This document shows positions 8,010 through 16,382 of a stretch of DNA of 57,107 bases, piece after piece (position 1 is the first letter of the stretch; each line of letters starts with the position of its first letter). The stretch is from the NCBI GenBank assembly GCA_900544075.1, contig UQTJ01000020.1:1-57107 (forward strand), written 5' to 3'. The notes below the pieces were generated by a model. The model did no database searches. It was not told the DNA's origin and saw nothing but the letters and a program-made list of their open reading frames with translations. This DNA is from an uncultured Bacteroides sp. Its GTDB lineage: Bacteria; Bacteroidota; Bacteroidia; Bacteroidales; Bacteroidaceae. Made by a program: the position numbers and the translations under genes.

Positions 8010-9356
8010 ATGAAAGCAGAACAACAATATATAGACCTTTTCACCCAATGTGAAGCCATGATATGCCGCCACAGCGCAGATGTGCTTAACGCTCCGCGTG
8101 CCAAGGCATTTGCCGATTTCGAGGCAGCAGGATTTCCTTCACAGAAAGTTGAGAAGTATAAATATACGGATGTTGCAAAGTTCTTTGCACCGGACTACGG
8201 ATTGAATCTTAACCGACTGGAGATACCAGTAAATCCGTATGAAGTGTTCAAGTGCGATGTTCCGAATATGAGCACTTCGCTTTATTTTGTGGTGAACGAT
8301 ACATTCGATACACATGACAATCCTGCCGCACAGCTTCCAGCCGGAGTTATCTTCGGAAGCCTGAAAGATGTGGCAAAGGAAAATCCTGAACTGGTGAAGA
8401 AATACTATTCTCAGTTGGCTGATACTTCGAAGGACAGTATCACTGCATTCAATACAATGTTTGCACAGGATGGTGTGTTCATGTATGTACCTAAGAATGT
8501 AGTATTGGAGAAACCTATACAGTTGGTCAATATCCTTCGTGCTGATGTAAATTTCATGGTTAATCGTCGTGTCGTTATAGTTCTCGAAGACGGCGCACAA
8601 GCCAAACTGTTAGTATGCGACCATGCCATGGACGATGTGAATTTCCTTTCAACACAGGTTGTGGAAATCTTCGTAGGCGAGAATGCCTATTTTGATTTAT
8701 ACGAACTGGAGGAAACGCATAACTCTACTGTACGTTTCAGCAATCTGTATGTACATCAGGAAGCAAACAGTAATGTATTGCTTAACGGTATGACACTTCA
8801 TAACGGAACAACACGTAATACATCAGAAGTAACCCTTGCCGGTAAGGGTGCAGAAATCACCCTTTGCGGAATGGCAATTGCCGACAAGAATGAGCAGGTA
8901 GATAACAATACATTCATCGACCATAAGGCGTCTGACTGTACAAGTACCGAACTCTTCAAGTATGTACTTGATGACCAGTCTGTAGGTGCATTTGCAGGTA
9001 AAGTGCTTGTCCGCGAAGGTGCCCAGCGTACAAACTCACAGCAGACAAACAGTAATATATGTGCAACCCGCGAGGCGCGTATGTACACACAGCCACAGCT
9101 TGAGATTTATGCCGACGACGTGAAATGTTCTCATGGAGCTACGGTAGGACAGCTTGACGAAAACGCATTGTTCTACATGCAGCAGCGTGGTATCAGTCTG
9201 AAAGAAGCACGCTTGTTGTTGATGTTTGCATTTGTCAATGAAGTTATCGACAAGATTCGTATGGAGGCATTAAAGGACCGTCTGCATCTTCTTGTGGAAA
9301 AACGCTTCCGTGGTGAACTGAACAAGTGTCAGGGATGTGCGATATGTGGAAAATAA
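8010..9356 (+). CDS. sufD: Fe-S cluster assembly protein SufD
   Basis: A 448-residue SufD, paralogue of SufB and third subunit of the SufBC2D scaffold; it helps iron entry and complex stability. The beta-helix core shows EVTLAGKGAEITLCGMA (about 270) and CSHGATVGQLDENALFYMQQ (about 372), with the conserved HGATVG motif. The C terminus ends in CQGCAICGK, three cysteines spaced CxxCxxC, which I do not recall as a standard SufD feature. The gene ends 8 bp before the sufS ATG. Confidence 0.94.
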   Translation: MKAEQQYIDLFTQCEAMICRHSADVLNAPRAKAFADFEAAGFPSQKVEKYKYTDVAKFFAPDYGLNLNRLEIPVNPYEVFKCDVPNMSTSLYFVVNDTFDTHDNPAAQLPAGVIFGSLKDVAKENPELVKKYYSQLADTSKDSITAFNTMFAQDGVFMYVPKNVVLEKPIQLVNILRADVNFMVNRRVVIVLEDGAQAKLLVCDHAMDDVNFLSTQVVEIFVGENAYFDLYELEETHNSTVRFSNLYVHQEANSNVLLNGMTLHNGTTRNTSEVTLAGKGAEITLCGMAIADKNEQVDNNTFIDHKASDCTSTELFKYVLDDQSVGAFAGKVLVREGAQRTNSQQTNSNICATREARMYTQPQLEIYADDVKCSHGATVGQLDENALFYMQQRGISLKEARLLLMFAFVNEVIDKIRMEALKDRLHLLVEKRFRGELNKCQGCAICGK

Positions 9357-9364
9357 AAAACACT

Positions 9365-10582
9365 ATGTACGATATTCAGAAAATAAGAGAAGACTTTCCG
9401 ATACTGTCAAGAACAGTATATGGCAAGCCGTTGATATACTTGGACAATGGAGCTACCACACAGAAACCTAAGTGTGTGGTAGATGCAATTGTCGATGAGT
9501 ATTATTCTGTAAATGCCAATGTACACCGCGGTGTTCATTTCCTTTCACAGCAGGCAACAAATCTTCATGAGGCATCGCGCGAAACTGTGCGTAAGTTTAT
9601 AAATGCGCACAGCACGTCGGAGATAATCTTTACTCGTGGAACAACTGAGAGTATAAATCTTGTGGCTTCATCATTCACTGATGCCTTCATGAAGGAAGGG
9701 GATGAAGTGATAGTTTCGGTGATGGAGCATCACAGCAACATCGTTTCATGGCAGATTCAGGCACTCCGTAAAGGAATAGTTCTGAAAGTTATTCCTATGA
9801 ATGACCGTGGCGAATTGCTGATTGATGAGTACGAAAAACTGTTCTCTCCGCGCACAAAGCTTGTTTCCGTAGCTCACGTTTCAAATGTTCTCGGAACAAT
9901 AAATCCTGTGAAGCAGATTGCAGCAATAGCTCATGCCCACAATGTTCCGGTATTGATAGACGGAGCGCAGGGAATTCCACACATGAAGGTGGATGTACAG
10001 GATATTGATGCCGATTTCTATGTGTTCAGTGCTCATAAGATTTATGGTCCTACCGGTATAGGAGTGCTTTACGGAAAGGAAGAGCTTCTCGACAAGATGC
10101 CTCCTTATCAAGGTGGCGGAGAGATGATAAAGAATGTAAGTTTTGAAGGAACGACATTCAACGAACTGCCTTTCAAATTTGAAGCCGGAACTCCTGATTA
10201 TGTAGGTTCTACTGCAATGGCAAAAGCGTTGGATTATGTATCTGCCATAGGAATTGATAATATTGCAGCCCATGAACATGAACTTACTGTGTATGCCATG
10301 CAGCGCATGAAAGAAATTCCTGGAATGCGTATCTTTGGTGAGGCAGAACACAAGGGAGGAGTTATTTCGTTCCTTGTTGGAGATATCCACCATTTCGATA
10401 TGGGTACATTGCTCGACCGTCTTGGAATAGCAGTCCGCACGGGACATCACTGTGCCGAACCTCTTATGCACCGTTTGGGAATAGAGGGAACAGTGCGGGC
10501 TTCATTCGGTATGTATAACACTAAAGAAGAAGTTGATGCATTGGTTGCCGGAATAGAAAGAGTGAGCAAGATGTTCGGATAA
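9365..10582 (+). CDS. sufS: Cysteine desulfurase SufS
   Basis: A 405-residue pyridoxal-phosphate enzyme that removes sulfur from cysteine and hands it on as persulfide for Fe-S assembly. The PLP lysine is in SAHKIYGPTGIG (about residue 226), the catalytic cysteine in RTGHHCAEPLMHRLG (about 364), and the class-V aminotransferase signature in the HVSNVLGTINPV region. The longer frame from 9326 overlaps sufD; ATG at 9365 gives the usual MYDIQKIREDFPIL start. No sulfur-transfer partner (SufE or SufU) lies in the window, so it must be elsewhere. Confidence 0.95.
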   Translation: MYDIQKIREDFPILSRTVYGKPLIYLDNGATTQKPKCVVDAIVDEYYSVNANVHRGVHFLSQQATNLHEASRETVRKFINAHSTSEIIFTRGTTESINLVASSFTDAFMKEGDEVIVSVMEHHSNIVSWQIQALRKGIVLKVIPMNDRGELLIDEYEKLFSPRTKLVSVAHVSNVLGTINPVKQIAAIAHAHNVPVLIDGAQGIPHMKVDVQDIDADFYVFSAHKIYGPTGIGVLYGKEELLDKMPPYQGGGEMIKNVSFEGTTFNELPFKFEAGTPDYVGSTAMAKALDYVSAIGIDNIAAHEHELTVYAMQRMKEIPGMRIFGEAEHKGGVISFLVGDIHHFDMGTLLDRLGIAVRTGHHCAEPLMHRLGIEGTVRASFGMYNTKEEVDALVAGIERVSKMFG

Positions 10583-10604
10583 ATATTGAGATTAATCATA
10601 AATC

Positions 10605-10648
10605 AAATGGCGTTTAAACAGCTTTTAAATACTGTTTAAACGCCATTT
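10605..10648. terminator. 17-bp inverted repeat with 11-bp phased TTTAA words
   Basis: AAATGGCGTTTAAACAG (10605-10621) and CTGTTTAAACGCCATTT (10632-10648) form a perfect 17-bp stem with a 10-nt loop. TTTAA occurs at 10613, 10624, 10635 and 10646, an exact 11-bp period. It sits between convergent sufS and the Nudix gene and would serve as a two-way terminator. It belongs to the phased-array family at 21307, 29478 and 50665. Confidence 0.7.
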
Positions 10649-10668
10649 AATGTTATATGGATATTGGA

Positions 10669-11163
10669 TTAAAATCCAAGCCTCTTGAACTCACTCTCGA
10701 AATTAGGAGTGAAAACTTCTTTTCCCATGTTTGCCTTAATTTCCTCTATACTCCAGAAACGGCCCCCATCCAGTTCTTCAGAAGGATGTATTTCTCCGTC
10801 ATAAACTGTCTTGTGGGCAAAAACAAGTTCTTTCTCGCGCGATGATTCGAACACGTAGTGCGTAAGAAGTTCAGGAGTGAAATCCTCTATTCCGAGCTCT
10901 TCCCTTACTTCGCGTTTCAAGGCCATTTCCACACTTTCTCCCAAGTCTATATGACCACCTACGGCTGTATCCCATTTTCCCGGCTGTATGTCTTTCCATT
11001 CCGGACGTTTCTGGAGATACAGTTCTCCATGACTGTTGAAAACATGCAGATGTACCACCGGATGCAGCAACTTGCTGCCGCTGTGACACTCACCTCTTGT
11101 AGCTGCAGACAGGATGTTTCCGTCCTCGTCTACTATAGGGAACATTTCTTCGCTATTATCCAT
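10669..11163 (-). CDS. Nudix hydrolase
   Basis: A 164-residue Nudix-fold protein. The Nudix box is GGHIDLGESVEMALKREVRE followed by ELGIE (about residues 78-102), with all catalytic glutamates present. The N-terminal ATRGECHSGSKLLHPVVHLH segment resembles the isopentenyl-diphosphate isomerase/YfcD branch of the superfamily, which acts on diphosphates; the substrate cannot be read from sequence. It lies downstream of queA on the same strand with a 117-bp gap containing an 8-bp inverted repeat (11207-11214 with 11255-11262) and its own 8-nt-phased leader, so it may be translated from a separate transcript. Confidence 0.9.
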   Translation of the reverse strand: MDNSEEMFPIVDEDGNILSAATRGECHSGSKLLHPVVHLHVFNSHGELYLQKRPEWKDIQPGKWDTAVGGHIDLGESVEMALKREVREELGIEDFTPELLTHYVFESSREKELVFAHKTVYDGEIHPSEELDGGRFWSIEEIKANMGKEVFTPNFESEFKRLGF

Positions 11164-11174
11164 TTGATTTTTTT

Positions 11175-11207
11175 AGTTTATGAGTTTTTTAAGTTTATTA
11201 GTTAGTT
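11175..11207 (-). repeat. AACT array with about 8-nt period before the Nudix gene
   Basis: Read on the plus strand, AGTT is at 11175, 11183, 11192 and 11200 (AACT on the coding strand), spaced 8, 9 and 8 nt. The array ends 11 nt before the minus-strand ATG at 11163, as in the leaders of cvpA, lpxB and pyrH. Confidence 0.45.
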
Positions 11208-11280
11208 GACAAGGTCTCATCCGGATGGAGAGCCTTGTTCCCTTGTAACTGGAGCCTTGTCACCTTATAAGTCACCTTTC

Positions 11281-12498
11281 TTACGGAATCAGCAGCGACG
11301 AATCGCCGTAACTCAGGAAGCGGAAATCGTGCGACAATGCATAGTCGTAAATCTTTCTCCAGTCGCCTTTCACGAATGCCGAAACCAGGAGCAGCAGAGT
11401 GCTTTGCGGCTGATGGAAGTTGGTTACTATACGTTTCACAATCTTGTATTCATATCCCGGAGCGATGATTATCTGAGTGCTTGTATGCAGAGCGTCCAGA
11501 TGATTTCTGTCCATATAGTTGAGAATATTCTGCAGAGCCTGAATAGGGGTGAGGTTTGTCTCGTTTTCGTATGGCATCCATTGCTTTACGTGCAGTTCCT
11601 CCTGCGATGCTTCAGGTCTTGACTCTAATATAACTCCTATATAGTACAGACTTTCTATCGTTCTTACAGATGTAGTTCCCACGGCAGTTGTCTCGCCTCC
11701 ATGTTTCAGAAGTTTCTCAATGGTCTGTCTGTTTACAGAGATATATTCCGTGTGCATATCGTGTCCGGCTATCTCTTCACTTTTCACAGGGCGGAAAGTT
11801 CCGGCTCCCACGTGCAGAGTAACTTCTTCCAGGTCAACACCCTTATTCCTCAGTGTGTCGAGTACTCTCTCTGTGAAATGCAGTCCGGCTGTAGGTGCGG
11901 CCACAGAACCTTTTATCTTAGAATACACAGTCTGATAAGTTTCCTTGTCGCTTTCCTGTGTCTCGCGGTTCAGGTATGGAGGGATAGGAAGTTCGCCGAA
12001 CACTTCAAGGATATCAGCAAAAGTCACTTCGCTGTTATCCCAGCTGAAGTCTATCCAGTGGCTTGTGCCGTGACATTCGCCGCGAGTGGCAGTCAGTGTA
12101 AGCGGTTTGCCTTTCACTGTCATTTCTTTGTGCAGCGGACCTTCTTTCCATTTCTTCAGATTGCCCACCATGCAGAGCCATGCCGAGTGTTCTGTCTGTT
12201 GGAAGTTCAGTACATAGTCGTTTGGCTTTATTGGTTCAAGACAGAAAATTTCTATCAGCGCGCCGGTCTCTTTTCTGAAATGCAGTCTGGCCTGAATAAC
12301 CTTTGTATTGTTGAAAATCATCAGTGAGCCCGGTTCGATATATTCCGGCAGTGAAGTGAAAACTTTTTCCTCTATTTCGCTGTGCTTGTAAACTAGCAGT
12401 TTGGAACTGTCGCGCTCTTTCAGCGGGAATTTTGCTATTCTTTCGTCCGGAAGTGGATAGTTGTAATCGCTTATCTTTATGTGTTTCGTTTCTTCCAT
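11281..12498 (-). CDS. queA: S-adenosylmethionine:tRNA ribosyltransferase-isomerase QueA
   Basis: A 405-residue QueA, which transfers and isomerises the ribosyl group of SAM onto preQ1 in tRNA to give epoxyqueuosine. Diagnostic stretches are YPLPDERIAKFPL near the N terminus, MIFNNTKVIQARL (about 59), GSVAAPTAGLHFTE (about 195) and LHVGAGTFRPV (about 228), plus TNFHQPQSTLLLLVSAF near the end. It is about 50 residues longer than the E. coli enzyme, the extra length lying mainly between the substrate-binding segments (about 120-160). A -7 box (TACTTTTG, 12532-12525 on the minus strand) lies 27 bp upstream. No other queuosine genes are in the window. Confidence 0.93.
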   Translation of the reverse strand: MEETKHIKISDYNYPLPDERIAKFPLKERDSSKLLVYKHSEIEEKVFTSLPEYIEPGSLMIFNNTKVIQARLHFRKETGALIEIFCLEPIKPNDYVLNFQQTEHSAWLCMVGNLKKWKEGPLHKEMTVKGKPLTLTATRGECHGTSHWIDFSWDNSEVTFADILEVFGELPIPPYLNRETQESDKETYQTVYSKIKGSVAAPTAGLHFTERVLDTLRNKGVDLEEVTLHVGAGTFRPVKSEEIAGHDMHTEYISVNRQTIEKLLKHGGETTAVGTTSVRTIESLYYIGVILESRPEASQEELHVKQWMPYENETNLTPIQALQNILNYMDRNHLDALHTSTQIIIAPGYEYKIVKRIVTNFHQPQSTLLLLVSAFVKGDWRKIYDYALSHDFRFLSYGDSSLLIP

Positions 12499-12524
12499 CT
12501 GTGTAGTTTCTTCAATATTTTCTG

Positions 12525-12532
12525 CAAAAGTA
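12525..12532 (-). promoter_or_regulatory. queA promoter -7 box
   Basis: The minus strand reads TACTTTTG, matching TAnnTTTG, 27 bp before the queA ATG. No clear -33 TTTG is seen at the expected spacing, so this is a -7 match only. Confidence 0.45.
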
Positions 12533-12592
12533 TAAAAAACTTTCGTATCTGCTTAAAAGTAACTACTTTTAGATTAAAAAGACTGACTATAG

Positions 12593-12624
12593 TTGTTTCC
12601 TTGTCTGTTTTTTATGTAAGTTTG
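12593..12624 (+). promoter_or_regulatory. Promoter of the Abi/HEPN gene
   Basis: TTG at 12593-12595, a 21-bp spacer, and TAAGTTTG at 12617-12624. Transcription would start near 12631 and give a leader of about 140 nt before the ATG at 12771. That leader is fully antisense to the small RNA at 12655-12732. Confidence 0.6.
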
Positions 12625-12654
12625 CATTGTAAAAAGCGGTTAGGTTTATAAACG

Positions 12655-12732
12655 AAAAAACCCGTTCTTGATGAACGGGTATATCCTTAACTTGGTTACG
12701 TGTTTTTAATAACAGAGGCTTTACCAAGCATT
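12655..12732 (-). ncRNA. Antisense small RNA opposite the Abi gene leader
   Basis: About 78 nt on the minus strand with a promoter and an intrinsic terminator. The promoter is TTTG (12770-12767), a 20-bp spacer, TACCTTTG (12746-12739). The terminator is CCCGTTC/GAACGGG (12679-12661) followed by six U (12660-12655). The RNA has a stem CTTGGT (12728-12723) with ACCAAG (12696-12691) around a 26-nt loop. No open frame of note lies inside. It matches no classical RNA I can name. It could be an antitoxin or regulator for the neighbouring HEPN protein, or an independent small RNA. Confidence 0.6.
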
Positions 12733-12738
12733 ACAATG

Positions 12739-12770
12739 CAAAGGTACGGTTTTTTATTTGAATAAGCAAA
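12739..12770 (-). promoter_or_regulatory. Promoter of the antisense small RNA
   Basis: The minus strand has TTTG at 12770-12767, 20 bp, then TACCTTTG at 12746-12739, a full match to the Bacteroides consensus. The -33 box directly abuts the Abi gene ATG at 12771. Confidence 0.7.
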
Positions 12771-13487
12771 ATGAAGTATAAAAAAGTTGTAAGGTTATAT
12801 TCCAATTCAAGAGTTGCGAAATATTATAGGGCAACTAATCGCAACAAGAATAAGGCTGTAATGCTTTATTTTGCCAATATGAAGATAGCACAGGCATTCC
12901 ATCCTTTACTTTCTTCTTTCGAGGTAATATTGCGTAACCAGTTACACTATGCTCTTGCTCATCATTTTTCTGATGGTAATTGGATTATCAACCAAAAGGG
13001 AGGATTTATGATTGCTCCTTCACTGACCTATACAAATAAGCGTACAAAGAAAAAGGTAACTAATGACTATATATTGAAAGAAGTGCTGAAGGCAGAGAAA
13101 AAGATTGCCGAACGTGGAAATAAAGTTACTACCGGTAGGGTGATAGCCGAGCAAACTTTGGGATTCTGGAACAGTTTTTATGAAGTACATCATTATGCCT
13201 TACTTTCAGGAGTTCCGTGTACTATTTTCAGGAAACTTCCTACTGGTTATGGCCGCAAAGAGATAAATGAAATAATATTAAAGATTCGTGAATTGCGTAA
13301 TCGTATAAACCATAATGAACCGATATGTTTTGTGAACAGAAAATGTGATTTTTCTTATGCAAGGAATATGTATGGAATAATCAGCGATTTTCTTACATGG
13401 ATAGATCCTGAAATAATGCCTTCACTGAAAGAGGTTGATAAGGTTTTGAAGGTAATAGAAAAAGAAGAGAACAAACAAATAGTCTGA
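12771..13487 (+). CDS. Abi-family HEPN-domain protein
   Basis: A 238-residue protein of the Abi (Abi_2/AbiD/F-like) family, members of which are linked to abortive infection. Family traits are SSFEVILRNQLHYAL (about 48-62), TGRVIAEQTLGFW (about 121-133) and a C-terminal helix ending in ELRNRINHNEPI. The last contains RNRINH (R176-N177-x3-H181), the R-N-x3-H signature of HEPN ribonucleases, so RNase activity is likely. Its leader is covered by a dedicated antisense RNA. The gene lies alone between queA (divergent) and the Smr gene (35 bp downstream). I infer a toxin- or defence-like role; a housekeeping role cannot be excluded. Confidence 0.8.
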   Translation: MKYKKVVRLYSNSRVAKYYRATNRNKNKAVMLYFANMKIAQAFHPLLSSFEVILRNQLHYALAHHFSDGNWIINQKGGFMIAPSLTYTNKRTKKKVTNDYILKEVLKAEKKIAERGNKVTTGRVIAEQTLGFWNSFYEVHHYALLSGVPCTIFRKLPTGYGRKEINEIILKIRELRNRINHNEPICFVNRKCDFSYARNMYGIISDFLTWIDPEIMPSLKEVDKVLKVIEKEENKQIV

Positions 13488-13522
13488 TTAGCGTCAGTCT
13501 TATAATTAAATACTGAAAGAAT

Positions 13523-14584
13523 ATGAAAATAGGAGATAAAGTGCGTTTCCTCAGCGAAGTGGGAGGCGGTATAGTAAGAGGTTTTCAAGGCAAGGACACA
13601 GCCTTGGTAGAGAGTGAGGACGGTTTCGAAATACCTATGCTGATAAAGGAATGCGTGGTTATTCAGACCGATGATTATAATATCCCGTTGAAAACAACTT
13701 CAAAACCGCAGCAGGCATCTGTGGAGGACGAAGAAGAGGAAGAAGATGACAGACCGATAACATATCGTGCGCCTGAAATCAGAGGTAATGATGTGCTTAA
13801 TGTATATCTGGCTTTTGTTCCGCATGATATTAAGGCTATCACTACAACAGGTTTCGATGCATATCTGGTGAACGACAGTAACTATTTCATCGACTATATC
13901 TATCTTTCTGCCGAAGGAAAGAGCTGGACTCTGAGAAGCCGTGGCACTGTCAAACCTAATATGAAACAGGCTCTTGAGGAATTCGAGAAGAAAGACCTTA
14001 ATGATATGGAACACGTGGCTGTGCAGATTATCGCATACAAGGACGACCGTACTTTCCTTCTCAAAAATGCGGTATCTACAGAAATAAGAATCGATACAGT
14101 GAAGTTCTATAAGCTCCATACCTTCCAGGAAAATGACTTCTTCAACGAACCGGCATTGATTTACGATGTGGTGAAAGACGATGAAGAGGCAAAGCAGGTA
14201 TATGTGAATGCCGATGACATTAAGAACGCCATCCTTTCGAAAGGTGATGGAAACAATATCCCGAAGAAAGTTTTGCGCAAGGAAGAGAAGAAAATCAAGA
14301 ACGGAATTATCGAAATAGACCTTCATATAGATGCCCTTCTTGACGATACTACCGGTATGGGAAATGCAGAAATGCTGAACTATCAGCTTGACGTATTCCG
14401 CAAGACTATGGAGGAATACAAGAGAAATACCGGACAGAAGATAGTGTTCATCCACGGAAAGGGCGACGGAGTTCTGCGAAAGGCATTGCTTGATGAACTG
14501 AAACGTAAGTATAGGACATGCCTAAGTCAGGATGCTTCGTTCCGCGAATATGGCTATGGGGCTACGATGGTGATTATTAAATAA
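13523..14584 (+). CDS. DUF2027 and Smr-domain protein
   Basis: A 353-residue protein. The N-terminal region (about 1-60, starting KIGDKVRFLSEVGGGIV) is a small beta-barrel-like domain of the DUF2027 type; an acidic linker (about 70-77, EDEEEEEDD) follows, then a central beta-rich domain. The C terminus (about 265-353) is an Smr domain with the DLHID motif and HGKGDGVLRKAL, the latter matching the HGxGxG core of MutS2-type Smr nucleases. Smr domains cut or nick nucleic acids and in other bacteria act in ribosome rescue or recombination control. It is followed after 11 bp by a thioesterase gene, likely the same operon. Exact role unknown. Confidence 0.85.
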   Translation: MKIGDKVRFLSEVGGGIVRGFQGKDTALVESEDGFEIPMLIKECVVIQTDDYNIPLKTTSKPQQASVEDEEEEEDDRPITYRAPEIRGNDVLNVYLAFVPHDIKAITTTGFDAYLVNDSNYFIDYIYLSAEGKSWTLRSRGTVKPNMKQALEEFEKKDLNDMEHVAVQIIAYKDDRTFLLKNAVSTEIRIDTVKFYKLHTFQENDFFNEPALIYDVVKDDEEAKQVYVNADDIKNAILSKGDGNNIPKKVLRKEEKKIKNGIIEIDLHIDALLDDTTGMGNAEMLNYQLDVFRKTMEEYKRNTGQKIVFIHGKGDGVLRKALLDELKRKYRTCLSQDASFREYGYGATMVIIK

Positions 14585-14595
14585 AACTCAAATTT

Positions 14596-15006
14596 ATGAA
14601 AACTCTAAAAGATATGCTTTCGCACGACCGCTTTGCTGCTGAGGCGGGAGTGGAACTGCTTGAAGTGCGCGAAGGTTATGCCAAGGCACGCATGCTCGTT
14701 ACGGACAAGCACCTGAACGGTGGAGGAGTGTGTCAGGGAGGAGCCTTGTTCACACTTGCCGACCTTGCTTTTGCGGCAGTGGCAAACAGCCGCAATCTGC
14801 TTACTCTTTCGCTTAATGCCAATATCACTTTCCTGCGTGCTGTAAGCAGCGGATATGTATATGCCGAGGCTGTGGAGACATTCAATCATGCAAAGGTACC
14901 TTTCATCGAAGTTCGTATTACCGACGAGGAAGGTTGTCCGGTTGCTGTATTCACAAGTTCCGGCTACAGGAAAAAGACTGAACTAAATCTGGAAAGTTTG
15001 ATGTAA
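14596..15006 (+). CDS. PaaI-family hotdog thioesterase
   Basis: A 136-residue single-domain hotdog-fold protein of the PaaI/YbgC-like acyl-CoA thioesterase group. The core GGGVCQGGALFTLADLAFA (about 42-60) carries the conserved Gly-Gly-x-Leu-Ala-Asp stretch of the family; the helix-forming ALFTLAD includes the catalytic Asp. It would hydrolyse an acyl- or aryl-CoA whose identity cannot be read here. Its stop overlaps the ATG of the MATE exporter (TAATG), so the two are translationally coupled. Confidence 0.87.
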   Translation: MKTLKDMLSHDRFAAEAGVELLEVREGYAKARMLVTDKHLNGGGVCQGGALFTLADLAFAAVANSRNLLTLSLNANITFLRAVSSGYVYAEAVETFNHAKVPFIEVRITDEEGCPVAVFTSSGYRKKTELNLESLM

Positions 15007-16361
15007 TGAACAATCGTTATGAAGAAAGATTGGGTACGGACAGAATGTTGCCTTTGGTGTTCCGCATGGCACTGCCTGCTGTAGCTGCCCAGTTTGTCAA
15101 TCTGCTTTATAATATAGTTGACAGAATTTATATAGGACACATCCCCGGTATAGGAACAGAGGCTCTTGCCGGGGTAGGTGTCACTACCTCGATAGTAATA
15201 CTCATATCATCGTTTTCGTCGATAGTGGGAGCCGGCGGTGCTCCGCTTGCGGCCATGGCTTTAGGTCAGGGCGACCGCGAGAGAGCCGGACGCATATTGG
15301 GAAACGGCTTTGTGATGCTTATTCTTTTCACTGTCATCACCTCGCTGATAGCATACATTTTTATGGAGCCTATTCTTCTGCTTACCGGAGCATCCGAAAG
15401 AACGCTGCCGTTTGCTGTAGACTATCTCTCTGTCTATCTGCTTGGTACGCTTTTCGTGGAGATATCCACAGGGCTTAACACGTTCATAAACTCTCAGGGA
15501 AGACCTGCCATAGCTATGTGGTCGGTGGTGATAGGTGCATTGCTGAATATCATTCTCGATCCTTTATTCATTTTCACTTTAGATATGGGAGTAAAGGGAG
15601 CCGCTATAGCTACTGTCCTTTCGCAAGCCGTGAGTGCCATCTGGGTACTGCGTTTCCTTACTTCCCGTTCGGCATCCCTTCCGCTCGAACGGAGGTATAT
15701 GAGGCCTAAGAAGAAGATAGTACTGTCTGTGGTTGCTCTTGGAGTGTCACCTTTTATTATGGCAAGTACGGAAAGCCTTGTAGGTTTCGTACTTAACGGA
15801 AGTCTGAAACATTTTGGCGATATCTATGTCAGTGCCCTTGCCATTATGCAGAGTGCCATGCAGTTTGCCAGTGTGCCGCTCGTCGGTTTTGCCCAGGGAT
15901 TTATCCCGGTGGTGAGCTATAACTACGGTCATGCCAACAAGGACCGTGTGAAGCAATGTTTCAGGATAGTTGTGACATTCATGTTCGGTTTCAACTTCCT
16001 GCTGATACTTTTTATGATACTATGTCCTCACCTGGTAGCATCGGTATTTACCGATGATGATACTCTGATAGAAACAGTGTCGCACGTCATGCCTCTGTTC
16101 CTTGCCGGAATGTCCATTTTCGGACTCCAGCGTGCATGTCAGAACATGTTTGTGGCCTTGGGGCAGGCAAAGATTTCCATTTTCATAGCTTTGTTGAGAA
16201 AGGTTATCCTCCTCGTTCCTTTGGCACTGATACTGCCTCATTTCTGGGGAGTGGAAGGTATATTCGCTGCTGAAGCCATCTCGGATGCCACAGCTGCCGT
16301 GTGCTGTACAGCTTTATTTGCATGGCAGTTTCCAAAGATATTATCTCGGATAAAAGGATAA
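15006..16361 (+). CDS. MATE family efflux transporter
   Basis: A 451-residue membrane protein with about 12 hydrophobic segments in two similar halves, as in MATE (NorM-like) exporters that use Na+ or H+ gradients to expel cationic compounds. Family signals are PAVAAQFVNLLYNIVDRIYI near the N terminus and PLVGFAQGFIPVVSYNYGHA (about 295-315) in the second half. The substrate is not predictable. It overlaps the thioesterase gene by one base. A 22-bp palindromic array (16383-16479) follows 22 bp after the stop and may end transcription. Confidence 0.93.
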   Translation: MNNRYEERLGTDRMLPLVFRMALPAVAAQFVNLLYNIVDRIYIGHIPGIGTEALAGVGVTTSIVILISSFSSIVGAGGAPLAAMALGQGDRERAGRILGNGFVMLILFTVITSLIAYIFMEPILLLTGASERTLPFAVDYLSVYLLGTLFVEISTGLNTFINSQGRPAIAMWSVVIGALLNIILDPLFIFTLDMGVKGAAIATVLSQAVSAIWVLRFLTSRSASLPLERRYMRPKKKIVLSVVALGVSPFIMASTESLVGFVLNGSLKHFGDIYVSALAIMQSAMQFASVPLVGFAQGFIPVVSYNYGHANKDRVKQCFRIVVTFMFGFNFLLILFMILCPHLVASVFTDDDTLIETVSHVMPLFLAGMSIFGLQRACQNMFVALGQAKISIFIALLRKVILLVPLALILPHFWGVEGIFAAEAISDATAAVCCTALFAWQFPKILSRIKG

Positions 16362-16382
16362 TTGTAGAAATTCTTAGACATA

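Noticed and set aside
10669..12498. Shared ATRGECH peptide in the adjacent Nudix and QueA proteins
   Set aside because: In the Nudix protein it fits the family pattern, and flanking residues differ; most likely coincidence.
12655..12732. preQ1 riboswitch upstream of queA
   Set aside because: The RNA is on the right strand, but it ends in its own terminator over 150 bp before queA, and the preQ1-I hairpin plus A-rich tail pattern is not recognised.
12655..12732. SRP RNA (4.5S)
   Set aside because: The conserved GGAA tetraloop and the asymmetric loop of helix 8 are absent here, and also in the leader at 55290-55412.
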